Below, in pieces: positions 1 through 11,506 of a DNA stretch of 64,000 nt. The stretch covers positions 2,945,838-3,009,837 of the forward strand of contig CM034401.1 in the NCBI GenBank assembly GCA_019925095.2. The letters run 5' to 3'. The translations under genes were made by a program, and so were the position numbers. Origin of the DNA: Dendrolimus kikuchii. Lineage: Eukaryota; Arthropoda; Insecta; Lepidoptera; Lasiocampidae. Each line of letters begins with the position of its first letter. Positions within the stretch are counted from its first letter, which is position 1. Under the pieces are notes generated by a model, which searched no databases, was not told the DNA's origin, and saw nothing but the letters and a program-made list of their open reading frames with translations.

Positions 1-591
1 AAAGGTCGGTAAAGTAGTTCAGCAGTGTCGATAACGTAGCTTAACTATCTATAGCGGTATTATAAATTAAGTAGCATAACGGTGTCGGTAAAGTAGACAA
101 TAAATAATTAAATTTGTATCTCAATCGTTGTTTATTACTGATTAAATTCGCATGTAAGTGAATTATTTATTTTATTCTTATGTCCAAAATGAGACTAATA
201 TTCTGACACGCATTTTAAGATATTAATAAAATGTAATTAGAATTCATGTATGTGGATAATTATTTTAATATTAATTTATTAAATCTGTACCTATTCAAAT
301 AAATACGAAATCGGAGGCTTTTATTAATATTTACACAAATTGAAGTTTTTTTTTATATAGTTTATAGAGTAATATTTTCACGTTGTTATTTTGATAAAAG
401 ATTATAATATATTATACTCAGGTAGATGGTAAGCACATTATTTTTGTTATGCTTGTATTAATATACCCAATACACGATAACGTGGCATTTACATTGATGT
501 TCGTGTTTGTGTGTTTGAAATAAATAAAGGCTTGAGTGGATGAAAGAGACACGATACAATAGACAACTATTGAGAAACCGGGTAACATATA
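1..591. other. AT-rich intergenic DNA
   Basis: Opens with a loosely repeated GTCGGTAAAGTAG motif at 1-10 and 83-98. Otherwise no feature seen. Confidence 0.3.
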
Positions 592-1026
592 CAGTGTAAA
601 CTCCATATAACGTCACTCGATTTAACGACAATCTCCCATAAGCGTTGAAATCACTTGGCTTTGGTTGGTTTAGCTTGTATTTCATACATAGATACACTCT
701 ATATAGCATTAGACCCACTCTCAATATCGACAACAATTAACTAATAAAAAGTACCTTTTAAGTTGCTAAAATTAGTAAAAACTGCGCAGCTGTGTACGTT
801 TTTTATCGCTTTATTATTGTAGCCCGTAATAAACTCGATTGTCGGCATCATGCATACCGAAATTTGTAAGTACTATCTTTATCACCAAGATGCCTCAATA
901 TCGCAAGATATTAATAAAATAAGTAAAAAATACAAAAATAAGATACTTCTCTCTATTTAACGACAACTCTCTATAACGGCATAAAATGTATAGTCCCTTC
1001 AGTGTCGTTATATAGAGTTTACGCAG
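592..1026. mobile_element. Pogo-like MITE (family A), uninterrupted copy
   Basis: Flanked by TA (590-591, 1027-1028). The ends are CAGTGTAAACTCC and the inverted GAGTTTACGCAG, followed by TATAACGACA-type motifs at both ends, in the style of pogo/Tigger elements. Non-coding, 435 bp. It serves as the reference for the disrupted copy at 32882-34676. Confidence 0.75.
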
Positions 1027-1028
1027 TA

Positions 1029-1831
1029 TTTTTTGTTACAATATTGCCTTCATACATAACTACATCACTTGCTATCTCTAAAACCAAGTTAACAGTGTTG
1101 TGTTAGAATCTAGTGTGGCCTGTATGAAAATTACACCAGCATACGTTTAAAAAAAAACCTTCATCCATTCATGTCTTCAAATGTTAAGTATTTATTTATA
1201 GCTTTTGATGCACCTGTATTGATTATACCGTGTTAAAGCGATTGTTGCATTATACAAGGTTAACTAAAGCTTCGAATATTCCATAATATAAAATACGTGC
1301 CTTGAAACAATAAATATTACATCGTAAGAAATGTTTTAAAATTAAAAAATAACTTATTTTCATATGCTGTCCTTGTTAATTATAATATGAATGATACGGG
1401 TTTGATCACAAGTAAAAAGTGTGAGAGCATAAGCGCCGTTTCTTAATTAACTGTTTTAAACATATGAAGATTATATTTTCATGCAACGACGTTTACTATT
1501 ATGATAATGATAACTCTGGGTGGTTTATCAATTTGTAAATTAGGCAGATTTCAAGCTTCACGAAGTAATACATAAAATATGTAAATATTGTATTTCTTTT
1601 TTTTATTAACCTGTAAGAGTTAAGTGCAATTAAAGTATTTTATATTTTTCTAATTTGATCTTTTATTAACCCTCTTTACGTTTTTCAAAATGGTTCTGAT
1701 TTTTTTTAAAGGAAGCACTTTCGATCAGTCCAACGTGCTCATCACAAACTACTATGATTACTGGTGCTCATAGACCACGATAGACGCACTGCGCTGCAGA
1801 ACATGCACTAATTTTTTTAAAAGTACAAACA
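1029..1831. other. AT-rich intergenic DNA, no feature seen
   Basis: No long open frame, no recognisable repeat edge and no coding island. Confidence 0.3.
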
Positions 1832-2055
1832 GCAGACAAGTACACATATTGTATATATCCAAATTAAGCAAGTTAATGCTTGTGTTATAGGTAATATACA
1901 ACGCACCATTCTGGGGCCGATCCCAGACACCCAGACCATAGTAAATAACGGAGAAAATTCGTTTCCGAAATTTACCATACGAGGAATCGAGGAGCCTCTG
2001 CGTTGCAGTGAGGTAGGCCGGCTAAGGCTTAGCCCACTCAACCAGAGAGGCCGTC
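1832..2055 (-). mobile_element. tRNA-like SINE, family B
   Basis: Read on the minus strand it begins GACGGCCTCTCTGGTTGAG, carries a box B-like CTCGATTCC, then a body with TTTCGGAAACGAATTTTCTC. Further copies are at 6326-6553 (-), 23823-24039 (-) and 39111-39271 (+). Confidence 0.7.
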
Positions 2056-2086
2056 ACATTAAAATATCGTGGGTGTAACAAAGCCC

Positions 2087-2420
2087 CTGGTATCTTAGTG
2101 GTTAACTCATTCGTGTCTAAAACGATGCAGGTTCGAATCCTGGCTTCCACCGCGCCTCTTAACTATGTAGACTATATGCGAACGCGTCGCAGCATTTTCG
2201 CAGTTGAACGATAGAAATTCACAGCCGTCTTCACAAGTGCTTAGGCAATTTTCTGAACTAATGTGCATTATATCAAATACCACATGCTGGTATATGTCTG
2301 TCAATCGATATGTGAAACCCGCTAAGCCGCCTAGGGTAAGCATGGCGAGTATATTATCTGTTCCCCAAAAAATTGGGAGGTCCGAGCCCAGTAGTGGCTG
2401 TTTGGAGGCTGGTGCATGAG
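2087..2420 (+). mobile_element. tRNA-like SINE, family C, diverged
   Basis: The head has an A-box-like TCTTAGTGGTTA and a B-box GGTTCGAATCC. The body ends in GAGCCCAGTAGTGGCTG. Family copies are at 40053, 44335 and 48468. Confidence 0.65.
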
Positions 2421-2789
2421 TCATGGTAGTTCCTTCTCATTCCAACGTGGCGTGGATACGAAACCTTTCCGGGGACAATGTATTATTTATACGGGCGTAC
2501 ACAGTGGTTATCTGCCCCCCCCCCACCCCCTGGGTTGTATGCCTACGTATCTGCTGTTGTCGATGAAAGTTATGGTAGATGGTAGGCGCGTTACCACTTA
2601 CTTTACAGTATAGTGGCAGTGCGCGCCTGCGCAAGTTGCATTCATGCAATGCCTTATGTTCATTTATTTGACAATTAATGTTTATTTGTTTAAGTACCTA
2701 TAAAGCAAGATATTCTGCGGGGGTTATTTAAGTAACTTTTCCTACGTACGCACTGTGACGCAGAAGGTTTGAAAATCGCAATTTCCGTT

Positions 2790-3225
2790 GTGTGAAATCA
2801 TCTTCCAATCAAGAGCGAGTCGATCGCTCCTACTTGTGTCTCGAGTTCGAAACGCTGCAGCGCCCATGCCGCGTACTCTACTAGCGTGTGAAACGCCGTG
2901 TCGGGTGCGCCGCACCGGCGGCATCCCGGGGAAGGCAAGCAGCCCACCATGCGACACAGATACTTATCGAAACACCCGTGTCCGGTAAGTATCTGTGTCA
3001 TCCTGAAGGTCAGGGTTCCGCTTTCGCGGGTGACCCATTCCATCAGCTGCGGTCTGATTGCCTCCACCGTGTAGCCACCGGCCGCAGGGTTTTCCAACTC
3101 TTGAGACCAGATGGCGAGCATGGAAGCGGTTTCCCGCTTCCTGATCGCCTCGATTTCGACCTGGCAGAAGACCAGACCGCGAGCGAGAGCATCCTGTCGG
3201 GAGCGCCGCACAATAGAACATTACG
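2790..3225 (-). pseudogene. LINE ORF2 C-terminal remnant (R1/Jockey-like)
   Basis: The minus frame 3211-2798 reads GTLTFRMTQILTGHGCFDKY, then a Cys/His knuckle (CRRCGAPDTAFHTL) and a frame change. The LTGHG...CxxC...H arrangement is common at the end of R1-type reverse transcriptases. It is locally GC-rich against AT-rich surroundings. Not a host gene. Confidence 0.7.
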
Positions 3226-3239
3226 GTAAGTTCCGTTCA

Positions 3240-5464
3240 GGTCATTCAGTACTAAAACCTCATCTGTTAATATTGTTAACGTCATAGTGTGCTAAAACAG
3301 GATTAAACGAAAAAAGTACACTACCTGGGACACGTCTATTATTAGAAAAATGAACAAGGTGGCTCAATAAAAACAAAAGGCCAGGGATCGTGCCCTTTCA
3401 ATGATTCCACTCTGCGCGCTTATCTATACTGTGGCAATATAGGGAACCTCAGGGAAGCGGGTTCTGTTATTAGCATACGTGTTTTAAATGTGCTCAATCA
3501 TGTGTAAATATTCCATTGCCTATAACAGAGGACCTATTAATACTGGTGGCGCTTCAATTCAACTACGACTGTTATCGATTTTCTGTTAGCCATCCCATCC
3601 CTCTAGTGAAAAGGAGCAATATTCATAGAGCGCACTTGCATTTTTATATTACGTTTGTTTCTTGTTTAGAAGGAACGATGTAAAATAAGTAGATATAAGA
3701 TGACGATGTCAAGAAAAAGAAAGAACAATGTAAACAAAGAAAATTTGACGTGGAAAAGAGATCGCAAAAGAACAAGCAACAAATAAAAGAGCTCAACTTC
3801 TTATATAAATTGGGTGAAGACGTCGGGATTAATAATCAGGACTAAGTAAAAATAAAAAGAAGCCAGTTTTAGGATTAAAGAATGTTGTTGCAAATATCTA
3901 ATCATGTAATATTTGCACACCTTATGGGTAATGGCATGTGGACTTATATAATTTAAGACCTGTATCGATTTTACGTACCATGTCATATGCGTGTTGTATT
4001 TGAATCGCCCGATTTGAATTTTCTTATTTTATTTTGTACGTTTTAAAAATATGTGTACTTTGTATTTGTACTAATAGTCCCATGCTAATGATATCTTATT
4101 CACGGTCTTGGCATTACAGCGATTATCGGAAAATTTGGTATACGCACTTTAAATAAAGGAGATGAAAACAGAATATGTTTAGGTCGAAAAATGATAGCTT
4201 TTATAGGGCACAGATCAAAATATTATGTAAACAAAGCCACACAAAAACCGCTAGTATGCAAATAACATTTATCAATATGTCAGCACTGAGAGATGTATTG
4301 ATTTAATGCTTAAATAAAGAAAAATGTGCTAACTGGCTGAACAAAGCTTGCCTATAGATATGACTTCATTGTACCTACGCAGAATCAACAGCGTTCCAAT
4401 CTACGTTTGCGCATATAGGTATACGAAGTTCTTTTAATAGAAGTATATTTATTTACTCTGTCGAGTCTGATCGTTGAACATTCTGTTGGGTGGATGTACA
4501 GTATTTATAAAATTTACTTTGCGATAAAGCTCAAACATTCAGGAAGCGAATGAGATAAAAATACGAATTGTAATGTGTCGCGTACGATATTTCTACACGT
4601 CGGACGATTCGTTCACATGGAATGGAATGGCATATACGCCTTTTTGACATTATGAAGGACCGTGAAAATGTCAAAGTTCATCAGTTTCTCTAAATTCGTG
4701 GTATTGTTTAGTGGACGTGAATAATTAATAATATTTTAATAAGTGATTTATTTTAAGTAAAAGTGATATTAAAGTTGTATATAACTGGTTCCTTTTGAGG
4801 TGAGCTTCTTATTTCTTGCATATATTGCCATTGCACAGTCACTTAAATAGATCTTATAGGAGTAATTTGAAGGCATGATTATTTCTGTTAAATTACTTTT
4901 CATATCTAAATTTGTAATAATTATAAAGTAACATAATTTATCAGTGAACAGTTACTCATAACTTATTTTTTGTATTATTTCGATATTCTGTCAGATATAA
5001 ACAATTACGAAAGACTCTCCCATTATACAGTGCAATCAATATCGAGGGCCTTTCCAATATTTGGCTTCAAATAAACGGGCTTAGATGTGTTAAATTAAAT
5101 TTATGATGTGATTTTTACAATTAATTACAAAACAAAAACATAATAAATATATTTTTAATTAAAAAAAGTGATATAAGGTTTCTAAAAAATATTTATGCAT
5201 AATTGATTCTGGGTACTTAAAAAATTATCAAGCGTTACTATCTAAATAATGATCTTAATTACATGTTAATCAACCTGATTAAGGTAAAATCCTGTCTGCT
5301 TATATGCCAATCATTTCAAATTAAATAAGTGGCATGAGTTGGATTTATATATAAGGCTAATCCCCACATGTAACCATTAATTTACCTTATAATAATAATA
5401 AAATAGCCTTAAATCTGAGATGTGGTAATCTTCAATGTTTCTCCTAGATCAGGTCTCTTTTCTT
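3240..5464. other. Intergenic DNA, no feature seen
   Basis: No coding or repeat family recognised apart from low-complexity A/T runs. Confidence 0.3.
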
Positions 5465-5790
5465 AGAGTGGCTCCTGGCAACGGCCTTCTTCAGCTCATG
5501 CCAGTGCTGCCTGTTTAAGGCAGCACATCACCAGTAGGGTCCAACAGCAAGCCTGATCTCGTCCTCCCAGTGCTTGCTCTGCCTTCCCTTGCTCCTTTTG
5601 CCAACCCTTGGGGTCCAGTGGGTTACTAGTTTGCTCCACTTTGGTAACTTGCTCCTGAGCATATGCCCTGTCCATCTCCATTTCTGAGCATCAATTTTTG
5701 ACAGTATATCTGTTAGTTTTATTTTAGCTTGTATGGTTTCGCTGTTTACTTTATCTAACAGTTTGATGCTCAGGATGCTATGTTCCATGA
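5465..5790 (-). pseudogene. Degenerate LINE reverse-transcriptase C-terminus
   Basis: The minus-strand translation holds KWRWTGHMLRSK, WTPRVGKRSKGRQ and HWEDEI, matching the layout of the LINE end at 33199. The frame then breaks before the LARSHSKKR-like end. Old fragment. Confidence 0.65.
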
Positions 5791-6325
5791 TGTTGGTGTC
5801 TGCGGCTTTTGTTCAGAGACCATGTTTTGCAACCATATGTTATACATGGCAGAATGCAGGTGTTGATTATGTATCTTTAAATTGTCAGGCTTCATTTACC
5901 TTACTGCTGGTTAAAATTGGACATAAGCCCCATGAAAGTAATATCAAATTTCTACTGATAGTAAGACAGGTGAATGAATAGTAAGATATAGGAACCGGCC
6001 AATAAGAGGTTCCTCTATAATGTCCCTGTTACATCTGAGATAATGTTAGTGACTGCTTCACTTAGATGTAGTCAAGGCTTTAATACATTCATTGAGATGT
6101 AACATTGTTAAATGTTGAGAGATAATAATAATAATAATAATATTGCATTATTATATGGTGTAGACAGGGATAATTGTCGGTCAGTGTCAGCCACATTTAA
6201 ATTTTTGTGAAGGGGCCTCTATGTGTTGGCCTTCCCATGGCCCCACGCAAGCCCTCCAAAAATCTGGGCCATTTTTATGGCCCATGGTCTTCAAAGACAT
6301 ACATTATATAATAATAATAATAATC

Positions 6326-6553
6326 GGCAGTCAAACACACATATTGTACTTCCCCAAATTAAGCAATTTACACTTCTGTTATGGGTAATATACAACGGAC
6401 TACTTTGGGGCCGATCCCAGACACCTAGACCATAGTAAATAAAGGAGATAATATGTTTCCGAAATTTACTAGACCAGGAACCAAACCCGGAACCTCTGCA
6501 TTCCTGTGAGATAGGCTGGCATAGGCTTAGACTGCTCAACCACAGAGGCTGTC
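6326..6553 (-). mobile_element. tRNA-like SINE, family B
   Basis: Same body as 1832-2055, with the box B-like stretch GGTTTGGTTCC. It sits next to a short ATA-repeat tract at 6309-6322, which may be its tail. Confidence 0.7.
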
Positions 6554-6654
6554 GCGGCTCAACCGCAGAGATAACTCGTGTATATACATTAATGTAGCTA
6601 ATCATCAATAGCACTATTTTATAATGATATAAACAAAAATATTTGACCACAATC

Positions 6655-7492
6655 ACTAATGGTGGGGCTTCTGTGATAATGTTACAGATATAAGCAGTGT
6701 TATGCAGATATGGCGATGAGTTCAATGCATTATTTGAGATGTGACATTATTAATGACTAACTATTGATAGAAAACATGTATATACATTAATGGAGCTATT
6801 TGTAAACAGCATCATTTTTTAATGTTTTATGCTTCATCTGCTTTAGTGTTAAAGAGGCTATGGCTAGGCTATGGCTTCTTATTTAAAGTGTTAAAAAATA
6901 ACACCAATATAAAGCATAGACACATTAGTTTATATATATACATTATCTGTCAATGTCATTATGTCATTAACAATGTCGTATCTTAAATAATGCCTTAAAC
7001 TTATTGCCATATCTCCATGAAACTGCCTAAATCTTTAACATTATCCCAGATAAAGGTCCATCTTTAAATAAGATGCCTTCGACCACATTCTAAATCAGGA
7101 ACCCCTGGAGTCGAAAATGGTTACCCAGGGGCTGACATAAACGAAAACTTATTTTGGTGGTCAACAAGGTCTAAAAAATTACCCCTATTAATTAACACAA
7201 GTACTTATTTGAAGCTTTCAAGATACCATATAAGTTGTGTTATGTGTACCAACTTGAGAATAAGAATGGCTAATATTTTTGTTAAGTTTATCCACTTAAC
7301 CAATTGAAAAGTTTTTAAATTGGTAAATATATTGTATCTATATGAAAAAAAATAGAAATTGAATTCTTAAAGTAATTTAGCTATATGCATCTGAGTTATC
7401 AGTTCATTTTGGGAAAGAGGTCTCTCACCCAATATAGTTTGGGAATCCCTGGACTAAATCTTTAACATTATTACTGATGAAGCCACACCATT
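6655..7492. mobile_element. MITE cluster, family K, with nested hAT-like insert
   Basis: Outer ends GGTGGGGCTTCTGTGATAAT and, inverted, GGTGTGGCTTCATCAGTAAT. Similar ends bound a compact copy at 35361-35541. Between them, 7097-7452 has CAGGAACCCCTGG and inverted CCAGGGATTCCC ends beside CTAAATC on both sides. Confidence 0.45.
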
Positions 7493-7917
7493 ACACTAAC
7501 ACAGGTGAAATAAGGGTGTAACATACAATCTGGATATTAATCCTTTTAATTAAAAAAAAAACCTTTTTCTAATATTAAAACATTAATGATTATAATCAGT
7601 ATCTAGCAGCTTATACTCTGACCACTTTCACTGCATTAGCATGTCAGTAATGTAGTGAGGCGAAGCACTTATATATTATTTTAAAAAATTATCAATATTT
7701 AACAAATGGTAAAATTCATTCATTATAGGCTGGAAAACTTCAGGGCAGTCATCCTTTACTTATTTTTACTATTATTAAAAAAAAAGAATTTTATAATAAT
7801 AAAAAATATTTTGATACCACCCTGAATGACATTGTTCAAATTTTAAATTTAACCTTCTACTTCAGACCAACATCTTAATGTTTAAATTTCAGCAACATAT
7901 CCAGTAGGAAGTCATTG

Positions 7918-7984
7918 TTATTTTTTTCTTTGTTTTAGAACTCGACTGACAAGAACTAGAATGGTGAATTGAAACTCAAACAAG
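7918..7984 (+). promoter_or_regulatory. rdgB 5'-UTR splice acceptor and minimal uORF
   Basis: A T-rich tract ending in TTTGTTTTAG at 7938 is a good 3' splice site, so the coding exon probably begins at 7939 and joins an unseen 5'-UTR exon upstream. Inside the 46-base leader, ATG GTG AAT TGA (7961-7972) makes a three-codon uORF in the same frame as the main ATG. The main ATG follows 12 bases later with an A at -3. The splice site is inferred from sequence only. Confidence 0.5.
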
Positions 7985-10900
7985 ATGCTGATAAAGGAGT
8001 ACAGGATACCATTGCCTCTCACTGTAGAGGAGTATAGAGTAGCCCAGCTTTATATGATTGCAAAGAAAAGCAGAGAAGAAAGTTCCGGCGAGGGCAGCGG
8101 TGTAGAAATTTTAGTGAATGAACCTTATGAGGATGGCCCAGGAGGTAAAGGTCAGTACACACAAAAAATTTATCATGTTGGTAGCCATTTGCCTGGCTGG
8201 TTCAAAAGCCTTCTTCCAAAGTCTGCCTTAACAGTTTCTGAAGAAGCCTGGAATGCTTACCCTTATACTAAAACAAGGTACACATGTCCCTTTGTTGAAA
8301 AATTCTCATTAGAAATAGAAACTTATTACTATGCTGATAATGGCCACCAAGAAAATGTCTTCAAATTAACAGGAAGTGATTACAAAAATAGAATAGTCGA
8401 TGTTATTGATGTTGTTAAAGATCAACTACATGGTGCAGATTATATAAAGGAAGAAGATCCTACAGTTTTTGTTTCTCAAAAATGTAATAGAGGTCCTTTG
8501 TCTGAGAATTGGTTAGAAGAATATTGGGCTGAAGTACAAGGGAGAGAGCAGCCACTGCCAAATGGGAAATCCTTAATGTGTGCCTATAAACTCTGCAGAG
8601 TAGAATTTAGATATTGGGGTATGCAAACAAAACTAGAGAAATTTATTCATGATGTTGCATTAAGAAAAACTATGCTGAGAGCTCATAGGCAAGCTTGGGC
8701 TTGGCAGGATGAATGGTATGGTTTGACAATGGATGACATAAGAGAAATAGAACGACAGACTCAATTAGCATTGCAGAAAAAAATGGCAGGTGAAACAAGC
8801 GATGAACAAGATTTATCTGAAGAGAATTCAAAATCACTTGTAGCAACAATGAGCAGCCTTGAAAAGAATGAAGATTTAACAACACCTTTAGTAACAAAGA
8901 AAAGTAGTACAGAAAAGAGAATTCAAAAACACTTGTCACCTGAAGGAACACCTCCATCAGAACACAAAAGTTCAAAATCAAATCTCAGATCTTCATCATC
9001 TGGTTCTATTAAGAGTTTACAAGCCCAGGCTGCTAATTGGCGAATGGAAACTCTTGTCAGAGAGTCTGAAACTGAAACTGGTTCAGAAGATGAGTTTTAT
9101 GACTGTGAATCATCCTTCAATAAATGGTCATCTATGTGTTCGTTGGATGAAGCTGATATTGATATATCTCCAACTACAGGTGATAATAGTCAAGAAGATA
9201 GTATTTTTAATCCTACTTTCCTTAAAAGAGTAACTTCTGAAAGAGGTTCTAGAAGACTAGTTACTCTTCAAAGCCATCACAGTGTTGACGGTGGGTGCCC
9301 TGAAGTGCCAGCACACAGCTCTTGTCCAACAACAGTATTAATACTAGTATTTCACGCGGGCAGCGTTTTGGACGCCAATGTCGATATGACAGCAAAGAAA
9401 TCTGATGTCACAACCTTTAAAGGTGCTTTTGAATCTGTAATGCGACAACATTACCCAACTCTTGTAGGACATGTTACGATTAAATTAGTAGCATGTCCTT
9501 CACTATGTACAGAAGCCTTGGGAGTTTTATCTACATTAAGCCCATATAGTTTTGATTGTTCTCCATCAACAATTGAGACTCCATCCCTTACCAATGATCT
9601 CATACCTATTGGTGCTATACCTTTAATTGCAACATCATCACCAGATTATGCAGATTCAGTTACTAAAACTATTAATTATGCTAATTCCGTTTATCACGAG
9701 TTTATCAAGTCAGATGATGGAAAAGGTTTTAATGGGCAAGTTTGTATTGTTGGAGATAGTATGGGCTCTGTATTGGCGTATGACGCACTCGTTAGAACAT
9801 TACAATATCAATCGAGACATGATAGTGAAAATAGTATTCTTGATACTGAAATTACAATACCTAATGATCCATCTGAGCCAAATTATATTAATAAATCTCA
9901 CCTTCAAGCTCCAACACCAAGAAGACGTTCATCATCTACCAGTGAAAATCAGATTAAATTTGACTTTGAAATCAGCGATTTCTTTACATTCGGAAGTCCT
10001 CTCTCACTTATTTTAGCCTCCCGGAAAATTTCTGATGATAGATATCGTGACATTATAAAACCACCTGTCCAACAAATTTATAATTTATTTCATCCAACTG
10101 ATCCAGTTGCTTCTAGATTAGAACCATTACTATCTGCTCGTTTTACGAATCTTCCGCCTATAAATGTTGCTAGGTACACTAAGTACCCTCTAGGTAATGG
10201 CCAGCCATACCATTTGTTAGAATTAATTCAAAGCCATCCACAGCTGTTTGGAGATCATTTGCAAATGCCTCCAACACCTATTTTAAGAAGGTTGTCTGAA
10301 GCTTCTGTACAAAGTACAGTCAGTGGTTTGGTAGATAACATTCCTTTGATAACTATGAATGCTTTACAGCAAAAATGGTGGGGGTCAAAACGTTTGGACT
10401 ATGCACTATACTGTCCAGAAGGTTTGAATAATTTCCCTACTAATGCCTTGCCTCATTTGTTCCACGCTAGCTATTGGGAAAGTTCTGATGTTATTGCTTT
10501 TATCCTGCGACAGATAGGTCATTTTGATTTAGCATTGTATGGCCATTCCGATGATAAAGAGAGTTCTATGTTTAAACCAGGCCAAGAAAGAGAAAAATGG
10601 ATGAGGAAGCGTACATCAGTTAAATTGAAAAATGTTGCGGCAAATCATAGGGCCAATGACATTATAGTAAAGGAGGGTTTTCCACAGTCATTCACTGCAC
10701 GATTCATGTATGGGCCCCTAGATATGATAACATTAACCGGAGAGAAAGTTGATATTTATATGATGAAAGATCCACCTGCTGGAGAATGGGTTCTTTTATC
10801 CACAGTGGTAACTGACAAAACTGGTCGAATCTCGTACGCATTATCAGACAGACAAAGTGTAGGTTGTGGTATATATCCTATAAGAGCCGTTGTTAGAGGT

Positions 10901-11506
10901 GATCATACTAGCTGCAATTTTCACCTAGCTGTTGTTCCTCCAGAAACAGAGTGTGTCGTATTCAGTATTGATGGCTCATTTACCGCCAGTGTTTCAGTGA
11001 CAGGTCGCGATCCCAAAGTGAGAGCAGGAGCCGTTGATGTTGTACGCTTTTGGCAAGATCTGGGATATCTTATCCTTTATATTACTGGAAGACCGGATAT
11101 GCAGCAAAGAAAAGTAATTTCTTGGCTAGCTGAACATAATTTCCCACACGGTTTAGTCTTTTTTTCTGATGGTTTCTCAACAGATCCATTGGGTCATAAA
11201 GCGGCTCATTTGAATGGTCTTATTAACGATCATGGAGTTATACTACATGCAGCTTATGGCTCTGGAAAGGATATAGGCGTTTATCATAATTGTGGTTTGT
11301 CTCCTAAGCAAATATTCGCGATCGGACGTATTAGTAAGAAATGCAATAACATGGCCACTACGTTGAGCGATGGTTACGCTTCTCATTTGGCGGATTTGAA
11401 ATTGCCTGGGGTCGTGAGACCGGCTCGTGGCAACGCTCGTCTTTTGGTTCCAAGGCGATTGCTAGCCACAGTTAGCGGGCCCGTTGCTCCACGCACTCGA
11501 CGCTAA
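7985..11506 (+). CDS. rdgB: RdgB/PITPNM (Nir) class phosphatidylinositol transfer protein, intronless CDS
   Basis: Seen: one open frame of 1173 codons, ATG to TAA. Residues 1-265 form a PITP domain. The inositol-headgroup residues known from class I PITPs fall at T59, K61 and N90. An acidic FFAT-like motif, EDEFYDCE, lies at 368-375 after a Ser-rich linker and would bind VAP on the ER. A hydrolase-like segment has GDSMGS at 590-595, followed by a DDHD domain at about 655-845. An LNS2 domain at about 987-1115 reads SIDGS at 994-998, where lipins have a catalytic DxDxT, so it is presumably a lipid-binding, non-catalytic version as in the Nir proteins. Family role: exchange of PtdIns and phosphatidic acid at ER-plasma membrane contacts, needed in fly photoreceptors. 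Length suits the family (fly about 1050-1260). An in-frame TGA 15 bases upstream fixes the start. Oddity: no intron in 3.5 kb of coding sequence. Confidence 0.96.
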   Translation: MLIKEYRIPLPLTVEEYRVAQLYMIAKKSREESSGEGSGVEILVNEPYEDGPGGKGQYTQKIYHVGSHLPGWFKSLLPKSALTVSEEAWNAYPYTKTRYTCPFVEKFSLEIETYYYADNGHQENVFKLTGSDYKNRIVDVIDVVKDQLHGADYIKEEDPTVFVSQKCNRGPLSENWLEEYWAEVQGREQPLPNGKSLMCAYKLCRVEFRYWGMQTKLEKFIHDVALRKTMLRAHRQAWAWQDEWYGLTMDDIREIERQTQLALQKKMAGETSDEQDLSEENSKSLVATMSSLEKNEDLTTPLVTKKSSTEKRIQKHLSPEGTPPSEHKSSKSNLRSSSSGSIKSLQAQAANWRMETLVRESETETGSEDEFYDCESSFNKWSSMCSLDEADIDISPTTGDNSQEDSIFNPTFLKRVTSERGSRRLVTLQSHHSVDGGCPEVPAHSSCPTTVLILVFHAGSVLDANVDMTAKKSDVTTFKGAFESVMRQHYPTLVGHVTIKLVACPSLCTEALGVLSTLSPYSFDCSPSTIETPSLTNDLIPIGAIPLIATSSPDYADSVTKTINYANSVYHEFIKSDDGKGFNGQVCIVGDSMGSVLAYDALVRTLQYQSRHDSENSILDTEITIPNDPSEPNYINKSHLQAPTPRRRSSSTSENQIKFDFEISDFFTFGSPLSLILASRKISDDRYRDIIKPPVQQIYNLFHPTDPVASRLEPLLSARFTNLPPINVARYTKYPLGNGQPYHLLELIQSHPQLFGDHLQMPPTPILRRLSEASVQSTVSGLVDNIPLITMNALQQKWWGSKRLDYALYCPEGLNNFPTNALPHLFHASYWESSDVIAFILRQIGHFDLALYGHSDDKESSMFKPGQEREKWMRKRTSVKLKNVAANHRANDIIVKEGFPQSFTARFMYGPLDMITLTGEKVDIYMMKDPPAGEWVLLSTVVTDKTGRISYALSDRQSVGCGIYPIRAVVRGDHTSCNFHLAVVPPETECVVFSIDGSFTASVSVTGRDPKVRAGAVDVVRFWQDLGYLILYITGRPDMQQRKVISWLAEHNFPHGLVFFSDGFSTDPLGHKAAHLNGLINDHGVILHAAYGSGKDIGVYHNCGLSPKQIFAIGRISKKCNNMATTLSDGYASHLADLKLPGVVRPARGNARLLVPRRLLATVSGPVAPRTRR

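Noticed and set aside
2090..2152. tRNA-like stretch with TCTTAGTGGTTA and GGTTCGAATCC
   Set aside because: No full cloverleaf; it continues into a repeated body, so it is the head of a SINE, not a tRNA gene. The same holds for 40060, 48475 and 39150.
9627..10016. 129-codon frame overlapping rdgB
   Set aside because: Shadow frame inside the rdgB coding sequence.
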